Below, piece after piece: positions 57,409 to 64,000 of a stretch of DNA of 64,000 nt. Both the position numbers and the translations under genes were made by a program. Source of the DNA: Crotalaria pallida (lineage: Eukaryota; Streptophyta; Magnoliopsida; Fabales; Fabaceae); contig CM075655.1 of the NCBI GenBank assembly GCA_037953625.1, forward strand, positions 72,257,501-72,321,500, written 5' to 3'. Positions within the stretch are counted from its first letter, which is position 1; the number at the start of each line of letters is the position of its first letter. The notes beneath the pieces are model-generated. The model saw only the letters and a program-made list of their open reading frames with translations, was not told the origin of the DNA and ran no database searches.

Positions 57409-57815
57409 AACCGGTTAGTCGAAATTTGTAACCGGTTAGATACTGTCAATTTTCAAAGAAAATGAGTTTCTGAAATTGGCTAAGTATCCATACCATTTGT
57501 ACTCAAGTTTAAGCTAGAATTTCATACAAAGACCAATCTAAAACCATGTGTTTGAGCACTGTTTGGTTTAGATTGGAGGTGATGAGTTAATACCTTAATA
57601 TGAAAGGATAATTTCAAGAGGAAATTATGCATAAATGAAATTGGATTATGACTTAGATCTTTTGAATGATATTATGTGTTAAACTTGAGGTATTCTGTTA
57701 TGCTAAGACCTTGTTATTGGATTGAGAAGAGAATTTAAGAAAAGATTCTTGGAAAATCAGTGGTTTTATATTCAGGTCTGTAACTCTAACCGGTTAAGTG
57801 ATGATGTAACCGGTT
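57409..57815 (+). promoter_or_regulatory. Two further AACCGGTT pairs
   Basis: 57409/57430 (21 bp) and 57788/57808 (20 bp). The first is 1350 bp from the LTR start, matching the second cluster in the 40594 and 13697 LTRs. Confidence 0.75.
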
Positions 57816-58019
57816 AGTACCTAAAACTTAAAAGTAAAAGTTAAGTTTTTGAATAAGGGTTGCTAATACCAATGATTATATTCTCTCAATCTAGGTCTAT
57901 GAGCATATGTTAAATTTAAATTCAAAGGTGAATTTTATGAGTAAAGCCATACCTCAAGATAACATTCAGAAGTTGTGTTTTCTAAGTCATAATAATGGAA
58001 TTAATGGGAACATGACCCT

Positions 58020-58687
58020 GTACTCTAGGAGTACCAAACTGATGCAACCTACTTGATGACACATTCTGGGAATGTGGCCATTGTCTGGGACATGGTTTCT
58101 TGGATACGTTCTGGGAACGTGGTGCACACTCCGGGAGTGGTGCTTGATTATATTCCAAGTATGGTTTGCGATACGTTCTGGGAACGTATGTTAGTGTTCT
58201 GGGAACACATTGGTTTAATAATAGAATTAAAGATAAAACCAACCTTGATGATTGTGCATTCATGCATATAGAATGGAAGATGGGTTGGTAGGAACGTTTA
58301 TCATATTCTGGGAATATGAGGAGGGTACTCCGGGAGTACCAAATTATAACCTACCTGATGACACATTATAGATATGTGGCCAGTGTCTGGGACCTGGTTT
58401 TATACGTTCTGGGATCGTATGTTAGTGTTCTGGGAACACATTGAGATGCAACCTACTTGATGACACATTATAGATATGTGGCCAGTGTCCGGGACCTGGT
58501 TTTTATGCGTTCTGGGAACGTATGCGTTCTGGGAACGTGATGCACACTCTGGGAGTGGTGCTTATTATTCCAAGTATGGTTTGTTACACGTTTTGGGAAC
58601 GTGGTGCACACTCTGGGAGTGATGCTTATTATCCAAGTATGGTTCGGCATTACGTTCTGGGAACGAATGTCGGTGTTCCGGGAACAC
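58020..58687 (+). repeat. Array of about 20 hairpins with TGG/CGG loop and variable stems
   Basis: Units share TC-(T/C)GG-GA at the centre, with arms that change together: CACATTC/GAATGTG, ATACGTTC/GAACGTAT, GTGTTC/GAACAC, CATATTC/GAATATG, GTACTC/GAGTAC, CACTC/GAGTG. Many are doublets with centres 19-22 bp apart (for example 58112/58132, 58179/58200, 58594/58614, 58658/58679). No gene is seen; short ORFs over it are by-products. Confidence 0.85.
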
Positions 58688-58799
58688 AAGGATGTATTGG
58701 ATGGACGTCCAAGATGGACTTTGTTAGAGGCCTCAGCTATGGAAGGAAATCATGCATCATGCCACCTGCATTGAAAGAATTATTATGATTAACCGGGTG

Positions 58800-59920
58800 T
58801 GTGATGAGCATTTTATTTCCCATTATTCCTTGCATTATTTTGCTCCTATTATTGATACTTGTTGCCCATTTGACATTGTTTAGCTTGATTTAGTGATTTA
58901 GAGTTTATTGGACTAATATTCTGAATATTGTTTAATTTGGGATTATTTAGCCTAATTAATTCTATTTCTATTTTCAGGGCATATTTGGCACAAGGGCTTT
59001 TTGGGCATTTTGGGAGTGAAGATTTAATTTTGGAAGAGAAGATATATGATGAAGTGAAGATTGTAATCTATCTTTAGGATTATTTGAGATTTAGTTTATA
59101 TCTTTTAAGATTTAGATTTTATCTATAGGATATTTTTAGATTTAATTTAGAGATAAGCTTTCCTTAGGATTTGGACCCATGATTTAGGCCCGTTTTGTGA
59201 TTTAATTAGCCAATTTCGTGTAGACCTAGCAGCCACAATCTATCATTCACGTTTTTACATTCTCTCTCTTAGAGAAGGCTTAGTTTTGCTCTCCAAGCTT
59301 GTGGTGGCTGCTAGGGTTTCTCTCTCTTCCCTTTCTACACGTTTTTTGGTATTTTTCTTCATGGAAGGCTAAACTCTTAGGTTAAATCCCTTTGGTAATG
59401 TATCACATACTCTTGAGGTTTTGTTCTTAATGCTATTTCGTTTTTATTCACTGTTTTCATGCTTATTGATATGTTATGGTTCGCTTAGCTCCATTCTATA
59501 GAGATAATCCATGTGTATAAATGCTTAATTTATGCAAACTCGTAAAAACTCCATGCTTTGGCTTTTAATGCTTAATTAGAGGTTTGGGTTTTGGGGTGAG
59601 AATTGAATTTTCACTTAGTATTTAGTTCTCACGAGTTGGACAGTGAAGAGGAAAGAAATTGATCTTTTGTGACCGATGATAGAGTTGTGAACGCGAGCCA
59701 AAGGGGTTTATCCGCTTTTCTTTATCTGTTACTTCGTTTTGATTTAATTCTGTTTTGATTTCAATTATTCAATATTCAATACAAAACCCCCCCTGTTTTC
59801 TATGCATACTATGTGTTCGACCTTTTGCTTGATAAGATATTCCTTGGGAGACGACCTAGGAGTCACTTCCTAGTACTATACTTAAACTGTTTTTATTTGT
59901 ATCGGGTACGGCCTCGATTA
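58800..59920 (+). repeat. 5' LTR of the Athila-like element
   Basis: About 1.12 kb from TGTGATGAGC to the PBS. The 3' edge is approximate (GCCTCGATTA, without a clear CA), because the second LTR is outside the window. Confidence 0.7.
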
Positions 59921-59924
59921 AATT

Positions 59925-59942
59925 TGGCGCCGTTGCTGGGGA
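59925..59942 (+). other. Primer-binding site, tRNA-Asp type
   Basis: TGGCGCCGTTGCTGGGGA matches the complement of the plant tRNA-Asp 3' end (TGGCGCCGTTGCCGGGGA) with one mismatch, as in Athila elements. Confidence 0.88.
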
Positions 59943-60645
59943 ATATCGGTTCTTGCCAAAGGTCATTAGTAGTTAGTTAGTGTCATAGTTAGTATAGTTA
60001 TTATAGTGTGTCGTGTCTTATTTAGGGTCTAGAAGTCAATTCTGATAATTGGTTGAAGTTGCACTGTTTGCTGTTTTGCTATTTTGTTGCAATTAGTGTA
60101 TTTGATTGATTCTGTGGTTGCTAGTTCACATAGTTATGGGTGGAATTTTTGCACGAAAATTTATATCCACACTACTTTTATCATATAAAAAGGTTTTGAG
60201 GCACCACGATCACTCAGATCATCACTGATTGTGAGTTCCAGAAAAATTTTCCAAGTTTTAGCAGCACTTTCTTCAAATCGTCGCAACTTTTGACCCGTAA
60301 CTCGGAATTTGACGAATTTTATATCAAATCGAAGGGAATTTTCTGAATAATCTGATTTTTCTCACTTTGTCAGAAAACTCCTTCGTCTGGACCCTGAAAA
60401 AGCCGTTTTACTATTTCTTTTTTATTTTACAAGTTTTATTTTCTTAGTTTTTGGTCTCTGATTTAACTGTTTGACTTGGTTTCTTTTTGAATTTTGTCCT
60501 CAAACTTTCTGTGATATGTTTTCATGATTTTAGGGTGCTGAAAAAAATAAAGAAAAAATTTTTAAAAAATAAAAAATTTTGTTGCCTATTTTGGTCATGC
60601 ATATTAGTCACAATTTGCTATGCTTAATGGTGTTCTGTTCAGTAC
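59943..60645 (+). other. Leader of the Athila-like element
   Basis: About 700 bp of noncoding DNA between PBS and gag with an A/T-rich run near 60540-60580; no ORF supported. Confidence 0.6.
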
Positions 60646-61644
60646 ATGGCTAGGGGCAACCCAAGCTACTTGCATCCATACAACCCTAAAATTGATAGAA
60701 CTTATCACAGACTAGTTAGACAAAATAGGAACCAGTCCATAGGTAGTGAGTCTGTTGAGTCTTTACATAGTGAGTCTGCTTCTTTTTCTTCTATTCCTAT
60801 AAATTCTGATTCTTATTCTGATTCTTATTCTGATCATTCTGAAAATATGGCTCAACCTCCACCACGTGAGAGGACATTGAGGGAGCTAGCTGCACCTGAT
60901 TTCACTATTGAAGATTTGTGCATCCAGTATCCCGATGACCCGTATGAGCTAAGGTGTGGACTAATTCATTTGTTGCCCAAGTTTAATGGTCTTGCAGGTG
61001 AGGATCCTCATAAACATCTCAAGCAGTTCCACATCATGTGTGGTACTATGAAACCACGTGATGTGCAAGAGGATCATGTTTGTCTTAAGGCATTCCCACA
61101 CTCCCTAGAGGGGCTAGCCAAGGATTGGTTGTACGATCTGGCCCATGGTTCTATCACAGGCTGGGATGACCTGAAGAGGGCATTTTTGGAGAAATTCTTC
61201 CCTGCATGCAGAACATCAGCAATCCGAAAGGATATATCAGGCATTAGGCAACAAAGTGGAGAAAGTCTTTACGAGCATTGGGAGAGATTCAAGAGACTGT
61301 GTGCGAGCTGCCCCCACCATCAGATCTCAGAGCAGCTGCTTATTCAATATTTCTATGAAGGTCTCAACCTCATGGAGAGAAACATGTTTGATGCTGCAAG
61401 TGGTGGTGCCCTAGGAGACATGACACCTTTAGAAGCCAGAGCCAAGATTGAGAAGATGGCTTCCAATTGTCAACAATTCCATGCAAGGGGCAACAACGAT
61501 GCAATCGTAGTGAGAGGAGTGAATGATGTTGGCACAAGTTCTGGTAAGTTTGAGAAGCTTGAACAGAAGATAGACTCACTTACAACTTTGGTCACTCAAT
61601 TGGCCATCAACCAGAAGAAGTCATCCCAACCTGAGATGGTCTGA
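60646..61644 (+). CDS. gag: Athila-like Gag, C-terminally truncated
   Basis: 332 residues from MARGNPSYLHP. A Ser-rich N-terminus (SDSYSDSYSDHSE) is followed by the retrotransposon gag domain at about 95-270 (LPKFNGLAGEDPHKHLKQF, AKDWLYDL, LKRAFLEKFFPACRT, ESLYEHWERFKRLC, IQYFYEGL), which builds the capsid. The frame ends early at SSQPEMV because a 35-bp string also found 150 bp downstream sits here and shifts the frame by one. The remaining Gag part continues in the next frame from about 61645. Confidence 0.88.
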   Translation: MARGNPSYLHPYNPKIDRTYHRLVRQNRNQSIGSESVESLHSESASFSSIPINSDSYSDSYSDHSENMAQPPPRERTLRELAAPDFTIEDLCIQYPDDPYELRCGLIHLLPKFNGLAGEDPHKHLKQFHIMCGTMKPRDVQEDHVCLKAFPHSLEGLAKDWLYDLAHGSITGWDDLKRAFLEKFFPACRTSAIRKDISGIRQQSGESLYEHWERFKRLCASCPHHQISEQLLIQYFYEGLNLMERNMFDAASGGALGDMTPLEARAKIEKMASNCQQFHARGNNDAIVVRGVNDVGTSSGKFEKLEQKIDSLTTLVTQLAINQKKSSQPEMV

Positions 61645-62353
61645 TCAGCAGCAACCAACGACTGGTGCTGACCAACCTGAGGCATATGCCGCCAACATCT
61701 TCAACAGTAGAAACCAGCAGCCACAGAATTTTGATCTCTCTACCAATAGATACAACCCTGGTTGGAGGAACCATCCCAACCTGAGATGGTCTGATCAGCA
61801 GCAACCTTCACAGGTTCAATTTCAGAACAATTCCAGACCACCATATGTACCTCCTCCAGTCCAGCAACAGAGACAACAACAGGCTAATTCTGCACCACCA
61901 GCTCCTACTACTAAGCAGCAGCCTTCATTGGAAGAGCTGATGAAACAGATGACCATGCAAAATCTCCAATTCCAATAGGAAACTAGAGCATCCATTCAAA
62001 GACAAGAGGCCTCCATTCAATCTTTGACCAATCAGATGGGACAAATGGCAACAGCAATCAACACTATGCAATCTTAGAATTCTAACAAGTTGCCATCCCA
62101 AACAGTGATCAATCCAAACCAGGATGTGAGTGCCATTAGTCTAAGGTCAGGGAAGCAGATTGTCACACCCACACCAGAATCTGACCTCAACAAAGATGAT
62201 CTAGTTTCACCCAACAAGAAGAGCCAAATGGTCGAGGAGAGTGAGCACACAAGTACCAGAAAATCCCATCCAGCTCAGCCTTCCACAAGCACAACACCTG
62301 CTGCTGCCCAACAACCACCCCCCATTCCTCTTCCTTTCCCACCAAGGGGGTGA
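61645..62353 (+). pseudogene. Rest of Athila-like Gag, out of frame and with stops
   Basis: The second frame reads a Gln/Asn/Pro-rich segment (RWSDQQQPSQVQ, PPPVQQQRQQQ) and the segment leading to the protease (DVSAISLRSGKQI). It is interrupted by TAG at 61976-61978 and 62075-62077 and leaves frame at a run of five G near 62346-62350, where pol continues in the first frame. Together with the upstream frame change this shows the copy is defective in gag. Confidence 0.8.
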
Positions 62354-62367
62354 CTCAAAGCAAGAAA

Positions 62368-64000
62368 ATGGAAGAGATTGACAAAGAGATACTTGACACA
62401 TTCAGGAAGGTGGAAGTCAACATACCCCTTCTTGATGCAATCAAGCAGATTCCAAGGTATGCAAAGTTCTTGAAGGAGCTATGCACACACAAACGGAAGC
62501 TCAAGGGAAATGAGAGGATCAACATGGGAAGAAATGTCTCTGCTCTTATAGGTAAACCCGTCCCTCATATTCCTGAAAAGTGTAAGGATCCTGGAACTTT
62601 CTCTGTGCCTTGTATCATATGTAATACTAAATTTGAGAATGCTTTGCTAGATTTAGGAGCATCTATTAATGTTATGCCTATGTCTGTTTTCAAGTCTCTT
62701 TCACTTGGACCTCTTCAACCTACGGGTGTGGTTATTCATTTGGCAAATAGATCTACTGCCTACCCCGCAGGTTTGATAGAGGATGTCTTGGTTCGGGTTG
62801 AAGAGCTTATCTTTTCTGCTGATTTTTATATTCTTGATATGGAAGAGGACACCTCTCGTAGTGCTGTCCCTATCATATTAGGGAGACCATTTTTGAAAAT
62901 AGCCCGAACCAAGATAGATGTGCATGCAGGTACACTTTCCATGGAATTTGATGACAGTGTGGTTCGATTCAATATTTTTGATGCTATGAAACATTTTTCT
63001 GATGACCACTCTGTCTTTCATGTTGACTTGCTTGATGATCTGATTGATGAGCATGTTCTAGACTTTTTGCATGATTATGATTTTCCATCTTTCACTAGCT
63101 CATTTACTTGTTCTGCATGTTCTGATTCCGAAATGTGCACTGCATGCATTGAAATTGACCAGTTTTTAAATTCTGCTACTGCATCTGTTGATTCATATGA
63201 TATAGATTCAGATCATGCTAACCCTAACCCCATTTCTGTTATGCATGAGTGTAATCCATTTGTTCAGGTGCAGGCGGCAGAATCCAATTCTGCTGCTCCT
63301 TTAGTTCCATCTGTGATGCAGACACCTTTATTGGACCTGAAGCCCCTTCCTCCTCATCTCAAATATGCTTACTTGGAGGATGAGCAGAAACTTCCAGTGA
63401 TCATCTCTACCTCCCTTTCTGTTGATCAAGAGAAGCAGCTGCTGGATGTGATTAGAGCAAACAAAAGGGCAATAGGATGGACTTTGGCAGACATACCTGG
63501 TATTAGCCCCTCCATATGCATGCATCGGATTTTATTGGAGGATGGGGCTAAACCAGTGAGACAACCCCAGAGACGGTTGAACCCGCAGATTCTTGATGTG
63601 GTGAAGAAAGAGGTCACCAAGCTGCTGCAAGCTGGTATTATCTACCCCATTTCGGACAGCACTTGGGTAAGCCCGGTTCAAGTAGTTCCCAAGAAGTCTG
63701 GGGTGACAGTTGTCAAAAATGAGAAGGATGAGCTGATTCCCACTAGAGTGCAGAACAGTTGGAGAGTCTGCATTGACTATAGGAAGCTCAACCAGGCGAC
63801 CCGCAAGGATCACTTTCCTCTTCCCTTCATTGATCAGATGTTGGAGCGCCTGGCAGGTAAATCTCACTATTGCTTCTTAGATGGTTTCTCTGGTTATTTC
63901 CAAATCTGTATTGCACCAGAGGACCAACATAAGACCACATTTACCTGTCCTTTTGGTACATTTGCTTATAGGAAGATGCCTTTTGGCCTATGCAATGCTC
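62368..64000 (+). CDS. pol: Athila-like Pol (protease and start of reverse transcriptase), runs off right edge
   Basis: The frame is open from 62245, with its first ATG at 62368, to the window end, over 540 codons without a stop. After KKMEEIDKEILDTFRKVEVN and RYAKFLKELC comes the protease with LLDLGASINVMPMS (Asp codon at 62650) and IILGRPFLKIA. A long acidic linker follows (about 62940-63300), then the reverse transcriptase start: ILLEDGAKPVRQPQRRLNP, VSPVQVVPKK, WRVCIDYRKLNQATRKDHFP, FLDGFSGYFQI and FGTFAYRKMPFGLCNA. The catalytic YxDD box, RNase H and integrase must lie beyond 64000. Upstream Gag is in another frame because of the G-run shift. Confidence 0.9.
   Translation, partial: MEEIDKEILDTFRKVEVNIPLLDAIKQIPRYAKFLKELCTHKRKLKGNERINMGRNVSALIGKPVPHIPEKCKDPGTFSVPCIICNTKFENALLDLGASINVMPMSVFKSLSLGPLQPTGVVIHLANRSTAYPAGLIEDVLVRVEELIFSADFYILDMEEDTSRSAVPIILGRPFLKIARTKIDVHAGTLSMEFDDSVVRFNIFDAMKHFSDDHSVFHVDLLDDLIDEHVLDFLHDYDFPSFTSSFTCSACSDSEMCTACIEIDQFLNSATASVDSYDIDSDHANPNPISVMHECNPFVQVQAAESNSAAPLVPSVMQTPLLDLKPLPPHLKYAYLEDEQKLPVIISTSLSVDQEKQLLDVIRANKRAIGWTLADIPGISPSICMHRILLEDGAKPVRQPQRRLNPQILDVVKKEVTKLLQAGIIYPISDSTWVSPVQVVPKKSGVTVVKNEKDELIPTRVQNSWRVCIDYRKLNQATRKDHFPLPFIDQMLERLAGKSHYCFLDGFSGYFQICIAPEDQHKTTFTCPFGTFAYRKMPFGLCNA

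Larger units (their letters stand above)
56059..58799 (+). repeat. Partial chromovirus-type LTR with AACCGGTT pairs, cut by the Athila-like element
   Basis: Starts TGTAACACCCCT. It is homologous to the 40594-52488 LTR over the promoter region: shared TTAGTGCGTTTGATGAGT, GAGTGATACAC, ACAAAGCTCACATCA and ATAAAGATT in the same order and spacing. Its 3' part is missing at 58799, where another element begins; the rest may lie right of the window. Without the other LTR or a right TSD I cannot tell a 5' LTR from a solo LTR. Confidence 0.75.
58800..64000 (+). mobile_element. Athila-like Ty3/gypsy element, right end beyond window
   Basis: LTR start TGTGATGAGC at 58800, tRNA-Asp PBS at 59925, gag ORF, disrupted gag end, and open pol to the window edge. 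Non-chromovirus gypsy with the DLGAS-type protease typical of Athila. It inserted into the LTR that begins at 56059. Confidence 0.85.

Noticed and set aside
60646..64000. Ogre assignment for the right-end element
   Set aside because: The tRNA-Asp PBS and DLGASINVMP protease fit Athila better, and no Ogre-type extra ORF precedes gag.

Overview
This window looks like plant nuclear heterochromatin, from a eudicot and possibly a legume (weakly supported). I find no intact host gene. Almost everything is transposable-element DNA. The evidence is Ty1/copia and Ty3/gypsy polyproteins, primer-binding sites (PBS) matching plant initiator-Met and Asp tRNAs, Stowaway-type MITEs, Helitron-like ends and AT-rich filler. 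Boundaries marked with a target-site duplication (TSD) below were found by matching short direct repeats by eye.

Layout. 1-7586: minus-strand Sirevirus-like copia element cut by the left edge (start of a third, env-like ORF at 1-195; pol 1027-4086; gag 4100-5887; PBS; 5' LTR about 5948-7586). 8492-9040: solo LTR of a small family. 10830-11055: MITE with perfect 12-bp TIRs. About 11824-39062: candidate Helitron holding a roughly 1-kb tandem duplication and a roughly 200-bp tandem array, split by two insertion stacks. Stack 1 is a long minus-strand solo LTR (13697-24128, TSD CATAG) carrying an intact young copia element (14030-20397, TSD AGTAA, one 1355-residue polyprotein at 14884-18951). Stack 2 is a 568-bp solo LTR (26693-37115, TSD CTTCT) carrying a 9.85-kb element with two 3.46-kb LTRs and no coding capacity (27172-37021, TSD CTCGA). 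40594-52488: complete Tekay-like chromovirus (TSD CCTTG, LTRs about 3.6 kb) whose polyprotein is broken by four nonsense codons and no frameshift. 52903-53049: fold-back MITE. 53600-55580: gene-fragment-like DNA. 55584-56058: Tat/Ogre-like LTR piece. 56059-58799: part of another long chromovirus-type LTR. 58800-64000: Athila-like gypsy element running off the right edge (LTR, tRNA-Asp PBS, disrupted gag, open pol).

Most interesting signal. The long LTRs are punctuated by 8-bp palindromes with a central CpG, arranged as PAIRS whose starts are 20-21 bp apart (about two DNA turns). The Sirevirus and the chromovirus at 40594 use ACTCGAGT. The solo LTR at 13697 and the LTR at 56059 use AACCGGTT. 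The noncoding element at 27172 uses a GC-rich GCCCAGGCGCG motif at 21-22 bp. The LTRs at 40594 and 56059 are homologous around these slots, with the slots at matching distances (about 270 and 1330-1350 bp from the LTR start), yet the palindrome in the slots has been exchanged. Further downstream each long LTR carries a module of short inverted repeats; in two of them a constant loop sits in stems that change on both arms together. I suggest a rapidly switching, sequence-specific recognition system acting on retrotransposon LTRs. That function is inference; the arrangement itself is visible in the sequence.
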